A stretch of DNA of 64,000 nucleotides from the NCBI RefSeq assembly GCF_021130785.1, contig NC_060213.1, positions 69,615,501-69,679,500 of the forward strand, given 5' to 3'. The stretch's first letter is position 1. The number at the start of each line of letters is the position of its first letter. Positions 36,767-50,335 of this stretch are shown here, one piece after another. The DNA comes from Homalodisca vitripennis (lineage: Eukaryota; Arthropoda; Insecta; Hemiptera; Cicadellidae). Made by a program: the position numbers and the translations under genes. A model generated the notes under the pieces. The model did no database searches. It saw nothing but the letters and a program-made list of their open reading frames with translations, and was not told the origin of the DNA.

Positions 36767-38152
36767 CTGAATTATTCAAACTTGTAATATTCGTAATTAC
36801 TTGGTTTAGTTTACTTGTTGTGCTATAATTTTCTATAACTTGCTACACAAAATTCAACTTTTGTTACGAATTAGGTAGAAAAATATTCCGAATGTAATAC
36901 GTATAAATGATTTATATGGATATGCTTTTGTCTCTATGCCTTCATTCTTTTTAGCCTTATTAGTCCAGTAATTATATTATTTTTTACTTGTGGAAAAAGA
37001 TTCATGCTATATCTTTGTAAAGTTTAGATTCCTGCTTTATCTTTATAAAGTTTATTAGGAGTTGCAGGTGTAAGCATGATTATTCCTGCATATAAATGTA
37101 GACATTGACAATGCAAAAAATATATATCTGTTGCCGTAACTAATAATATTGTATGTGGTAGGGAAGGGTGACGAAATAGGGAATCAACGCCGTAAAAATA
37201 ATATAAAAAGCTGCATAATCAAGGTTCTACTTTGGTTTTGTTACATTTACATTGTATCTGTCATATGAGATTGATGAGGTCAGACTGTGAAGTCATTGTT
37301 TAGCGAGTAAGCGACGAAAGGTGTCACAGGTGGACATCAGTCTGGTTTCCTTACATGTTGTTTTGTTTTCAACAGCCAGGATAAGATTAGGATATTATTT
37401 GTTGAAACCTTTATTATTTCATTTTCTAGTTAATATTTCTAAAATGTATAGCTCTTCAATACAAATATTTTGCAAATGAATAAATACAAAGACAACTGTA
37501 TAAACTCTATAAAAAATAAGTTATCTCCTCCACTTAAAAAAAATCATATCTGGTAGATGTTGAAATTTTTCACAAAAACATTTACACGTATACTTATTTT
37601 AGGTACTTTATTGCCATCTCATTAAAAGTGCCTAAAAATGCTTTAACATGTAGTGTACATATTATGTCAGTTACGAAGTACATGGCTACTTATTAGTTCG
37701 AAAGACCTTTTAGAGCTAAAATGTTACATTTTGGCTCTCAGTATGGTAAAAAACGTGCTTTATCTTCTCCAATCAATGCACAATTCAGCACAGTTGGCGC
37801 GCCCGCATGCAAATACCCGTATTATACACGGCAAAGCAGGAATGTATCGTTACATTCTGCACATATGCTGGTACAAGCATTCTTATTAACTTGTTTCGCT
37901 CTTTGTGAAATTATGCTTGCTAATAGCGTATTTTACTGTTAATGCGCTTTTTATTGAGACCCGCGTTAATTGTACAATAAATATAATTAATATTACGTCA
38001 AATTTACTATCGGTCTCCTAATTTGGATATCTGGATATTTTAAGGTTTATATGTTACGTATTTAAACATCAACAAATCAACATGTTCAAATTTCAATAGA
38101 ATGTTTCTGTTTTCCCTACCAAATAAAATTTCTTTTACTTTGTTTCTTTTTT
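36767..38152. other. AT-rich unassigned DNA
   Basis: No supported gene. The stretch 37780-37870 is locally GC-richer (GTTGGCGCGCCCGCATGC), but its two overlapping open frames of about 75 codons show no motif. Confidence 0.4.
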
Positions 38153-38153
38153 A

Positions 38154-38323
38154 AATAAATCACTTTGATAGAATAATAAATCGTAAACTAAAACCCTTTT
38201 AAATTCTTTTATTTCAGACACGTGTTTCTGATTTATTTATGATTATTATTAGTTTACGATTTATTATTCTAACATAAAGATAACCCTATAATGTGGAGTT
38301 CATAATTTAATAAATCACTTTGA
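38154..38323. repeat. Small foldback structure between 15-bp direct repeats
   Basis: The 15-mer AATAAATCACTTTGA occurs at 38154-38168 and again at 38309-38323. Between them, TAGAATAATAAATCGTAAAC begins an inverted-repeat arm at 38169-38190 that pairs without mismatch with 38250-38271 across a loop of about 60 nt. The arrangement resembles a tiny foldback element with a duplicated target, although the right arm stops 37 nt short of the right direct repeat. Confidence 0.75.
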
Positions 38324-41300
38324 ATATTTACTAATCTGAAATGGCTGTTAAGTGTAATTATTTATCGATTCATGCATTTATCAAAAGCTCTAATTTTCAA
38401 ATCAATTAAAGGAGCTGATTAATTTCTTCATTGCTTCTATAATGACTATATTAGGTCTCTAAATAGTTGAATATACCTACAAATTGGACAAGTTGGTTAA
38501 AAAGCTTCAGGATCTATACAAATAATATAATATTGTTAGTTTGATTACGAAAAGCAATTATAGATAGTGTATAACTTCATAAAAAATCATTATTAAACAG
38601 CATTTTCGTTATGTCGGTTCTAAAAATCATGTAAAAAGTGGAATGTAAAGTTTTTGAAGAGATACGTAAAAGAAAATGTTTTAATAGTAGACTTTTTTTA
38701 GTACATAAAACGCATTTTTCTTATGAAGCCTTTAAGTCTATTGGAGTAGAGCCTTAATGCCAGGTAGTATCTAGTGGTGTATACATAAAAATGTATCTTA
38801 CATAATATATAACTAAAGCACATGAATGAGAGAGTTTTTATAAAAGCAACAAGGTTTACGTATACTTCCAAATTAATCGCAAGAAGTTAGGTATATTTGA
38901 ACTGCGGTTGCTGATAAATCTATCACATTTAAAAGTTTAAAATCAGGCACTACTTTTTGGGAACGTTGGTTCTTGATAGGCAATACCAGTTTCTCACCAC
39001 ATAAGATAAATTTGTCCCTGTTAAGCTCAATTTTCCTATTTGACTTAATTTCATTGACCGACTGGACGACGCGATGCACGAAATAAGAGCTAGGACTCCT
39101 GCAACAATTTGGTCTTTAATGGCATCAAGAAATTGCCTCTGTTACTGCAATATTTTTACTTCTAAAATATTATGGTTGAGAATTGTTCTAATAACTTGGC
39201 AAACAATTATATGGTAAGATATTCCTTCTGGATACTGGATAGTATAAACTTTTGTTTATACTACACGAATTACATATTATTACGTATTATTTCATTACAT
39301 ACACAAAGTAATTACAAATTGTATTTAAAAACCCACTATGATAAAAACGAGTTATACTGTAATGAATAAGGTCAAGATTCACTCTGTGCCAGTACAGTCA
39401 CGCAGCTGTGTCTGACAAATCTACCACAAATCTCAAAATTAGATCTAGGTCTGATACAGTTGGCTCCTTGTTTAGAAGGTACATGGTTAGTGAATTCAAA
39501 ATAAACGAGACAGGCTGCATTAAATGCTCGTAACTGCAGGGTAATAATCATACGTTTATAAATAACAAAACCAGCTTAAATATAAACTCATTATCATCTG
39601 TTATTCGTAAGATTTTAACACCATTAAATAAATTGTGCCATATACATTTCAGGTCCATTTAAGAACAAAGGACAAATTAATTTGTTCAAAAGTATTAGTT
39701 TTTCGTACATGAAAACAATTGTAGATACTGTAGATACTGTAATCAATTTTTACTTACATTCTTGGCAATATGTTTTGGCCTCACCTGCAATATTTCTTCA
39801 TTCGCTTCTATTCCCTGCTGCTTGAGATGTAACTACCATTCTACTTACGTCCTTATCAACGTGAATAATATATCTCACCTTCAGTCTACTGAGCGGTTAT
39901 TTTCATTTTAGTTTGTATTTGTGTACATTCTTAATTATCGCCGTTTCTTCTCTCATCTTAGAAAATGCTACAATGCCTGTATACATATTAATGTATCTCA
40001 GCTCTTTGTTTTTCCTGGTTTTCCAATAACTTTAATCTTCGACTGGACGATGAATCTTCTCAATGCTCACTTTTAAATAACTGTACGGAAAGGATGAAAC
40101 ACGTGGGGTTGGATACCGCTGAGGTCTTAGTAATGAATACTCGATTTGCAAAGTTTACTTATATGTTTAATTGTGGTAAATAAACATAGAGGCACCGCTT
40201 CAAGATGATAAAAATAAAATAGCATTGTTCTACGTTACTGAAAAACAGAGTGATAATGAAGTAAATAATATCAAGGAGTCGGCGTAATGGCTCCAATGTT
40301 TTATAGAACATTTGCATAAGAACTTAATAATTATTAAAACTCTAAAATTGATGTTGATATAACCACAACACAAGTGCGGGCGTCAACATCCTGGCTAGAC
40401 ATTGCACCTGTACTCGGAAAAGTGAAGATTAGTAGACTATAAATTTAAACATGAATGCTGGAAGCACTGGAAGTTGTACTCATAATTAAAATCAAACTCT
40501 GAGTTTCGAAGTTAAACTCGCGGACAAGGCGCGCAAGGTATTGCCCGGTAGTAGGATCGGCAGCTATCAATTTCATGGCTGGAAAGAATTAATACGCGTG
40601 CCTAATTAGGTTATTGATCCATCAAGTAACGAGTAATAGTGTTCGAAAATATGTATTATATAAAATACAATTAAATAACGGTACACAAAAATAATATTTA
40701 CTTGAGCTTTCTAGTGAGAATCCATTTAAAATTTTTGTACGGAGGTGATTATCGAGTTATAAATGTTAATATTTTTCTAAAGAACCGTTAAGAACAAAAT
40801 GTATTTCCGTTTCTAATTAGGAGGATATACCAAATAAAGCGGTTAATCTATTACGGGAAATTAAAAATATTTTATTCACAATTTACAACATTGAGTAAAA
40901 TATATTTAGTTGAAATCTCTTAACATGACCCACTTCAAATTTTAGTGCCCTTTTATCGACAGCATGAATCTTTGATATTTTATGAAAATCTCTAAGTTTC
41001 GGAATAACTTTGTACACTATTCTTATGGCTTAAGGGACATACCATGCCTTACAACAAATGTTAGCCTAAATTTTCTAGTAACTAACTTTCTCACTGATTA
41101 GATAGGAGAATTTAATATAAAGGGGGGATAATTTAATACAAGTATACCAATAGAACAGTTATTGATAAGTGGAATTCAAGAATATTTTCCATAGTTATTG
41201 TATTTAATTCCACAATTTCAAGATGTCGGCTTTACAAAATTATGAGAAATTTTATATTATAGTGCAAATAAAAATGGACACTTCATTTGCCTAGTTTCTG

Positions 41301-42263
41301 ACTGAATTATTTTGGGCAAAGGTACACATCTCATGAATGTGATCTTTAGCCAATATAAATGAATAAAACTACTCGAGATGGACGTTTAAACCTTCAAAAA
41401 GGTAATATCTCTATTATTGTAACTCAGAAAATAACAGTTAAATAATTTATTAAAATTAACTAACCGTTAAATTTACACACTTTTCAATATCTTAAATTGT
41501 TTCAAGACGACTTCCAATCAATCGAAAGTTAACTCTATTAGAATTATATATAAACACTTTTAATAATTTACGGTAACTTAAGTTTTTGAAGATTTTTCAA
41601 TACGCACACCTTCAGGTAAGAAACATTTCACATTGATATGAATCAGAAATCACGTAAAACGGCGTGTAGTATATATCAGTAATATGAGAGGAATAGAATA
41701 ACGGAATATAACTTCATTAATTGGAATAAGATGTCCTGCAGGCTGAAGTGAATTTTTTCCAGACACTTTGGGGTTAGAAAGGAAAAATATAATACTTCTA
41801 ATGTATTGCCCAATTCATTCTCGACGCATCGTTCATGAACAGCTAAATCAAATAAATCACATGAAGGATATGCAACGTCATTGAACTTTATATTTTCTGT
41901 TTAAATGAACTGTTTCAACGGCATAAAAAGGACCTGATATAATGTAACGAAGGCTTTACCTACCAACCCACAAAATACCACATAGTAAAATGTAACTTAA
42001 TTGAGTTCATTCAGCTTAAATACTTATGTATTCTATGGTGTTGCTCGTTCCCATCACGTTTACCCATAGTAACAATGTAAAACACCGTTTGGTGGTGGTT
42101 TGGAGTCACATAAAAACTGTTGGATCTCAGATTAATTTTGGGGAGCTTTTTTGTAACATCACCATTTAAAAGACATTCCTTAATTTGCTTTTAAATAATA
42201 ATACTCATAGATACAGATCTTTAAACTCGAAATTACGTACGTAAAATAAACTTCATGCATAAC

Positions 42264-42266
<3 letters not shown>
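38324..42266. other. AT-rich unassigned DNA
   Basis: No supported gene. The minus-strand frame at 38873-39079 (68 codons, with further readable codons in another frame up to about 39150) has a more protein-like composition than its neighbours but no family I recognise. A GC-richer patch lies at 40370-40580. Confidence 0.4.

Positions 42267-42302
<36 letters not shown>
42267..42302. repeat. (AT)n microsatellite
   Basis: About 17 AT units. Confidence 0.96.
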
Positions 42303-42304
<2 letters not shown>

Positions 42305-42489
42305 TATTAGACTTCTTGATATAAAGTTCCTTTAATATTTCGGCTTTGCCGTTTTCAAAAAGGTATAATACAAAATAACAACACAGCTACAAAATTTACA
42401 AAAGTAAATAAATAAAAATTGACATAAATAAATAAACAAGAATTTTTGAACATGTAATTAACAATTTTGCTTTTATACACTCGAAGTGA

Positions 42490-42515
42490 ATATATATATA
42501 TATATATATATATAT
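42490..42515. repeat. (AT)n microsatellite
   Basis: About 13 AT units, 190 bp from the previous run. Confidence 0.96.
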
Positions 42516-45500
42516 GAAGTTAACATATATTAATAAGTTAGTTCGTTCTCCAGTTATCATGGAGACAGATAGACAATCAGACAAATATAAAATCTTTCCA
42601 ACCTCATAAGTGATTGACATTGCTGCTGTTTCAAATATACAAACTACAATTTTTTTCTTTATTTTATTTTCTCAATTTTACTAGTAAAATAGTATATTTA
42701 TGTCTTGCATAATAACGTTTTTGGTTCTAACCATATAGTCTCTTTATACTTTTGCAAGGAAATCGAACAAGAATAATTAATACGGAAATGGATGTTGTTT
42801 AACTCAAAAAGTTGCAAGTACCTGAGAGAAAGTAATAAGAGAGACAGTGTAGAGCAATATAACCTGCATACTGTACAACGATGTGAATAAAACATTACCT
42901 GTCTTGAGCTGTGTTCAGGTTTCATATTGTTTCTGTTCAGTGTGTACTGTTTTTTTATTATATGCACTAATAAAAGTTTAGCATATATAGAGTAATAATT
43001 AAAGAATTTTAAGTGGTATTTTTTTTATTTCTATACTCTTTTCATAACTGCTTATATTATGTTATGCCGATAATAGCTTTGATATAAATCTATTTATTGA
43101 AAGTAGTTTCGATAATATTAGAAAACACTTTATTGATACCTGCAGACTTTGATTGAAAGTTTTTAGATACAATGTTGTGTTTATAGTCTAGGAGACTAGA
43201 GCCAATTCACACTGCATAAACGGATAACTTACTTTTATTTGAAATCGATAGATATATTAACGCTCAAAATTAAATCTACTGTCAGCCACTTTAATTTCAG
43301 TGAAGGTCGAAATTTTAGGGTATAAAAGGCTTAAAGTTATGATTAATGACAGGTTTTGATGTATAATATAGTTCCTAACTTGGCACACCTAGAACCAATC
43401 GTCACACACATCTATAATGTTAAATCAGTGGTAGCTGCCCACTTATAGATATCCAGAGATATTGGTGGCTATCCATCCCTTTATCTAGTTATATACTTTA
43501 TATCGGTCAAACTATTAGTAAAGTGAGTACTACTTACTACCTGGTGTAGTGAGGTAGGAAAATACTATCACCAATGGGTTTAGTTCATATATAACTCAAA
43601 ACCATAGATATATCTAAAGTCAGATATTTTCAAGTGTACAGTATTAAATCTTAGTAAAATATTTTTTTTTAACTCTTGTAAATACCCAAATTTTCGAAAA
43701 TAACTTTTTGTAAAATCTCTATGGAGAGGTCCATCATTTACAGGACGAATGACTATGTTAATTATAACTATTTAAAATAAAATTATAAATTAAATGGTAA
43801 CTTATGTATAATTTGAATGATAATTAGCTCTATTATTGAAGTAGTTATAATAGGAAAATAGTATAGAAAAGGAACCTTTGACAATTCAAAAAGATGTTTC
43901 CGTTTACGAATGAAAAAACAAAAAAGCATGAAGTCAATTAATTTTATTTCCACAATCACAGGTGGTATTTTTTAGTTTGCTTGATTTTAAGAACAGAGGT
44001 TTTATTTTTATTTTTTCCTGCAAGGGGCCCCTTTTTGAGTAAAAAAGTTATATCAGAGTTACTTTCAAATTCCTTAAGTGAATTGCATGTAGCTCATAAG
44101 TTTCTCAATTAAAACTAGGAGAGTTTTATACGCATTTATATAAATCGTATATTAATACGTTTTGATCATGTTTTACCCCATGATGCATAGCGATGATTGG
44201 CCGACCTTAATAAGCTTTCGGTTATTCATTTCTCCTCATAAATATCTTAATATTTCCAGTAAACATATTATGGTGATTTGGTATATCATAGTACGTACAT
44301 ACAGCGTAATCGTTTTATAATTTAAATGTCATCATCAATTGAGTGCTTGAACAAAGGAGAAACTTTCAAGAATGATTCATTCGTCGATATGACAAAGACA
44401 GCGCTTGTAGCACTTTGTTATATTTTATTTTTAGATACTTTTCCAACTTACTGATTAATCATATTCAGTACATTTTAATTGCCTAAAAGGGAAAGCAGTA
44501 ACAGTATATTTTAACTGGTTGCATATTTCGGCAATTACTACTCTGATAGAATCTCATTTTAATTAATCAACAAGCTGGCTGAAATGGTTAATGTTAATTG
44601 AGTGTGAAACCTATGAATGACGTCATAATCCCATACAGCTCGTAGTAATTGATTGCTGCTCTCATACTAATGACTTTCATAGACATTATATATCTAGCAA
44701 GTAATGAAAAGTTACCACGGTTTCATGAGATCTCACTGTAAATAATTGCATCGTTATATATGATTTAAAATAAGGAAAACTCTGATAACGAAACAATTTC
44801 TGTTAAAATTTTAAAATGTAACGTATTAGACCTTCAATAATCTTTCAAACTTGTTATATTCGTTCTGTTATTTTACCCCAACAACTTTTATCTTGGTTAC
44901 TCTCCTAATTTTAACTGTAAACGAGCATAAATTATCTTATCAAGGTTTTTTGATTTATTAATCTATATAAGTAAAACAGCAACAACCCGAAAGCAGTACA
45001 AAGAGAGGAAAGAAAGCAGGACTACTGTTACTCAGAATACTATAATTAACTATTAAAATGATTTACCCAGAGATCCTATTTCTGTTATAACTGGATAGAC
45101 TCGCTGAGCACATAAAGATGACAGATGGTGCCCATATCACTCTACTCACTCAGAGAATCCCAATCACAACTCCCTTAAGCATCTTGGAAAGAAGGATGAT
45201 TTGAAGAAAGTAAGAATTATTAAAAGAAGAATTATTTTTCCACAAAGATGACCCTAGATGAATACTAATTAAGAATGAGGGTGTAAATGAACCATAAAAT
45301 AAGAAATAAATTTTCCAGATATAAGTCATTAAAATCCATAAAAACAATAAAATTATGAATTTTTTTATGTTTAAAATAAAAACAAAATATGACGTATATT
45401 ATAAGATTGATGGCCCTTTTCAACATTACCAAAATTGTACATTAATTCTCTTGTTAATGTATATTTTACTTTTAATTATGTCGAGCGAATAACTTTCTGT

Positions 45501-46500
45501 GTAAATACATATACACCAATAGCAACTAGTACTAAAGCCAACTATATCATAGTTGTATAATATTAGAGCTTGGAAGAACACCAGAGTATTCTCGTGTTCA
45601 TTATACAAAAGTAGGAATTGTATAGTGGAAGCAAATATAGGCTGAGGCCCCAGTGTTATAATAACCTCGTTACTCCGTGAATATACTTTACATTTCTTTC
45701 CCTCCTTCCTTTATTTCTTGCACGTTTTTTTTAGTTTTATCTGCAACTTTAGATGTCTTTTTACAAAAATGTTAGCTTTATATTAAATTTGAAAGTAATA
45801 TATGTTTTTACGCGTTGCACTTACCAAATATCTCGTAATCATAGGCAATATCATACAACTGATGTTATTTGTACAACGTTATAGTCATATATTTTGGAAA
45901 AAACATTATGAGATTTAATGTCTCATTTCCATATGAGACTGGATAAAATCACTTAAAAATTTTAATGTTAAAGAATGATATCAATGTTACGAAAATATTC
46001 AAAGAAATAATTAAATTTAAAATAAAATAGCAATAACTATAAAAATACGATTTTTATTTCTATTACAACTACAATAACTTAATTCCCTTCCGAATAAGCC
46101 TTAATATGTAGTTTATTCTCAAATAGTAAATTTATTGTTAGAATAAATCTCGCCTTCACATCAAACTTTCAATATGTTAACGTTAGTATTAAGTATTTGC
46201 TTATCTTGTGTATTAATCTTTATTTTCAAAATAATTAATCTACTACTTTCCCAGAGTTATAACTTTTCTTGTTACATAGTACATTAATAATATTACTGGA
46301 GGTTTTAGTATTTAATAAAAATACGACTGTAGTATCGATTTTTATAATCGATTATTTTGTCGCCATGTTTCAGAAGGTGACTGATTTCTTCTATGGTCTT
46401 AGTACATATAATTATGACTCTCATTACCATTGAAGTGTAATGCAACAGAGGTGGATTTTTACTCTTGTAGCAGTAATGATTTTTAAGAAGAACATGCAGT
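42516..46500. other. AT-rich unassigned DNA
   Basis: No supported gene, RNA or transposon end. Open frames on the minus strand at 42698-42967 and 45150-45347 lack recognisable motifs. Confidence 0.4.
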
Positions 46501-47288
46501 AGTTGTTAGTTATTACTATTACGGGATACTAGCTTTGACTGGGGGGACCAGGCATCTCAAAGTTGGGTACCTCCACGTGTTATCTCTCAATACAGGGTTT
46601 GATTAAATGTTTTCTCTTGTGCGTAACTTTGACTTTGATGCAATTGGCTTTTCCTAGACCTGGATTAAACCTGGCACCCAATCACACAATTATCAGATTT
46701 TGGTATACACTTCTGTGTTGTGATCGGGAAGTTTACATACAACAGGAAGGCAACCCGGTGATAGGCACGAAGGAGGAAATTACCTTCGAGCAGCACTCAT
46801 TTGCTTAAGATGTAGAATCCGGTATCGTTAACTGAGATAATAGTCCACTCAATTATTTACTTGGGCGAAAACCATATAGATTAATTTTCAAAGAGTTGCC
46901 ATGAAACTAAGTACCTATGCCAATTCGTTCAAGAACAGAACATAAGGAAATAAAATTAGTAAATGAGCTACCAAGTGTGAAAGTAACCTCCTCTAGCTTG
47001 TTAGGCCACATTATGGAAGACGGGTCAGTTGAGAGCGGGAGGACCGGCGTCTTGATGATCAGGGGTCCTGGAGGAGTAAATATATCTGAGCAAAATTTGA
47101 TATATTGTTGTATAAAAGTTCAGAATGAGAATAAAGGGCCGAAAATTTTCACTTGCAGGGTTTTTTTTAATTGGACACATGATTTGCTGTTGAAGCAGTA
47201 GTTCAGATTGTCTAGGAGAGAGCAATGGACATTTATGTAGTTGATAATATTGAGCACTTTATAACAACTACCTTTGTGAGCATTTTGG
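46501..47288. other. GC-richer block left of duplication copy B
   Basis: This block differs from its surroundings in having runs such as GGGGGGACCAGGCATC and GAGAGCGGGAGGACCGGCG. Open frames of 81 codons (46563-46808) and 94 codons (46917-47201) occur on the plus strand, with 66 codons on the minus strand at 47025-47225. I cannot assign any of them. It ends at the left breakpoint of copy B and has no counterpart next to copy A. Confidence 0.4.
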
Positions 47289-47690
47289 ATTAACTGCCCG
47301 TTTTCCAAAAGCAATCTATGCTTGACACCGTAAAAATTTGTCTGAAACTGCCAAATTTTTATTTTATAGAATAATTATGCAACACGCTTAGAAAAACATT
47401 TTAAGCGAAATAAATAAATTTGATGACAAAATAGTTAAGTATCTGCCTCAGAAATCTAGGAAATATCCATTTAATCATTAGATCTAATTTGCAATGTCTT
47501 ATGGACTTCATATTAAAAATACACTAATCTAATATAGAAAATATGGTGAAAATTGTATTAGCTATATTTGCCTTGTTAAACTAGTAAATTTTGTTCCTCG
47601 CCAGAGCAAAATACTATAGAGCCAGTACTGATGCAAACGAGAATTTACATTTAATTACGTTTTCAAAATTGTAATGAGTTTTCATGATAA

Positions 47691-47838
47691 GGTCTTTACA
47701 TCCTGTACGTAATCCTTACTTACATGTATAATGTGGTGAGAGATAGAGATGTTAAACTGTGCGAGACTAGAGGCAAGAACAAGTTCCGCATACAACAATG
47801 CAGAACTAAGGTATTCAACCTAGTCCCGGCAAAAGTTA
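47691..47838 (+). pseudogene. LINE reverse transcriptase C-terminal relic (copy B)
   Basis: The counterpart of 8366-8512. It reads LYILYVILTYM then CETRGKNKFR and QQCRTKVF without the stop seen in copy A, which fits the order SLYILDVTLY then YETRGRNNFR in the full LINE. It is closed soon afterwards and has no intact partner upstream. Confidence 0.75.
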
Positions 47839-50107
47839 TATGTATTGACTAAATAGCTTTGTATGCGCATGAATCAAGTTATCAATTCCAACCAATGTAA
47901 AACTTAACTATAACCCTTTGGTGCCTGTGGTTTCTAATCAGTTAACAAGTTGATATTAAGTCGCTCGTAAACATTTTTAAAATTTAATATCAGAACTGAA
48001 AAATGTCTCTAGTAAATTTGACAAAAATGTGGTTTTGGGTGAATGAGTCATGTATTAATATGTGCCAATTCGTATGTATAATTAGAGAAGATAACATTTA
48101 TGCTACACTTATATTATTGTTATGAAAAAATATAATTTAAGGATCACTGTAGTGTTTTTATACATCTTAATCTTAATCCATACATCCCAAAACTACTAAT
48201 AATAATATACATAACGTTAAATTAAACAATTCTTTTTTATAAATTTACGGCACTGCATTATTTACAGAAACACTAAAAAATTCCTGAGAACTTAATTCTT
48301 TTGACTCTTATGAAAGAGAGTACACTTCAATCGCCAACATAGTATTTTATTTTTGTAACATAACAATGACATATTATTACGGAATCCATATTATACTATC
48401 GAACCATCCATTTTAAAATAACAAACTTTAAACAAAGAAATAAATACTTGGATGATTGCTTTAAGTAGAGCAGTACACCCTAATTTTTAAGATCCTACCT
48501 TTGTTTCAAAATTTTGTACTTAAATATAAAATAGAGGAAAAAGTAGAGATTTCAAAGAAAAAAGAAGAAAACAAATGCGTCCTGTGTAGAACTTTTGCAT
48601 GACTGTAATAACTATAAAACATCTCAAAATAAGTATTTAACAAGTAGTTAAGTGGATGTTTGTGTAAATATTGCTGGTAAGAAACGTGAGACCACGTAAG
48701 AAGGGAGTTTTTGACTTACTTGGAGTTTTCTTATTTGAAAGGCAAGTAAACCTGAACGCTTCTGTTAAAAATAAAAATTAAGTTACATAAAAATAGGTTT
48801 ATCAAAATTCCATAATATAATTATTTTAAGCAAATAAAATGTGTTGCGATAAGGATCTTTCATATAGAAACTGATTTTAAAAAGACTTTTTGAACATTTT
48901 CATATGATTAAATAATTGGATAACCCCCCTGCATTTAGAAGTATTTTGCAAGTTTAAATTGCTTATAAAATTATTTGTATTATTAATACGGTTATAATAT
49001 GTTTCAGAGGTTTACTTTCTTCAATTTCATATGAGATTATTATTACATTTTATTTATATCACACAATATATATCTTAAAATTCAAATATTACTACGGTTT
49101 GTTATTATTTTTAGTTTTTAAACGAAGAATAAAATGACCAATTATAAGAATAACTTACTAAACGAAATGATCACTCAAGACGGCAAGAACACGTTATGGA
49201 CAGTGAAGAGCAGGTAATGCAGGTGATTGATCTCTTTCTGAACTTTGGATGGATGATGTGATTCATGAATATCTTCATTGATTTATCAGGCACAACAGAT
49301 TAAATTATAAACAAAAATAAATATACACTCTATTGGGTATATGGCATTTAGAAATATATAAATCAGTAATCAATCAATATATCTTCATTATATTTTTATT
49401 TATAATACCAATAACTTACTATCAGTATGATTCCAAAACAGGCTATGGACGCTGAGTGTACCAAAATAAAACAGTAAAATTTATATAGATAGGTCTACTA
49501 GTTTATATTTTACTAATTACACGTAAAGCTCCAATCCTAGACCAAGAGTCACAGTCCTATAAAAAAATTGATTGCCATGAAATAAGTTTTACGTAAAAAA
49601 CAGAGTTATGAATCTGTGGTTGTTTTCTTATTTAAAGTGGTTTTGAGTTTATACTATTTCTGAATTTAATAAAAAAACTGTTTTGTACTTTCTAATGTAC
49701 CTTTACTTGTGACTGTTTGTTTCTCTCTGCTATAGCAGATTGAAATGAACCAGCACAAAAGTAACCCATGCGTTAGTAAAAAAGCATTATTCATACATAA
49801 TAGTTCATAATTTCATACATAAGTTTCAGAATGCTTCTGACGCATTCATATACCTCATCGATCCATTTAGATACTAATGGAAAATAATCAATATCTAATA
49901 AAAAGAGTTCTCGAAATATTGTAGATAAGGTTAAAGTAAAATATTACCATAAGTACCTACTATCTGGCAGTATTATAGCAAGTTTTATAGCAGTAACATA
50001 TCCTGCTCAATAAAAACATGTAATCATCTAGTAAATGCAGATCACTGTGTTATGAAGTGCATATTTTTTTATTATATGTGGTTAATGATATGTATTAACA
50101 ATATATA
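47839..50107. other. Duplicated AT-rich DNA without genes (copy B)
   Basis: The counterpart of about 8513-10812 in copy A, with scattered indels. No supported gene. Confidence 0.55.
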
Positions 50108-50335
50108 ATCATCAACGTATTAATGAAGCAATATATTGTGTAATGAACTTCACAACCCACAGAAGAGATGCACGTCATCTCTAATCATCCAGCGCTGAGA
50201 ACATTGCAATAATGATAGACTAAAGCGCTTATGAAAACCGCTTACCTGGTAATAAGTGCCATAAGCCTGATAAAGGATGTGATAATCACCTTCCCAACGA
50301 TCCTCTGCTCTCTCTTCCTGAAGTTTAATGAAAAC
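50108..50335 (+). repeat. ~230-bp dispersed repeat, copy 3
   Basis: The counterpart of 10815-11045. A 131-codon minus-strand frame (50150-50545) runs across it and beyond but is broken in copy A, so it is not taken as a gene. Confidence 0.8.

Noticed and set aside
38873..39150. Possible retrotransposon gag or host exon on the minus strand
   Set aside because: The composition is protein-like, but the frame shifts near 39050 and no diagnostic motif is present.
40490..40570. Possible 5S rRNA gene
   Set aside because: Only short stretches resemble the 5S 3' half; the 5' half and the spacing of the internal promoter are absent.
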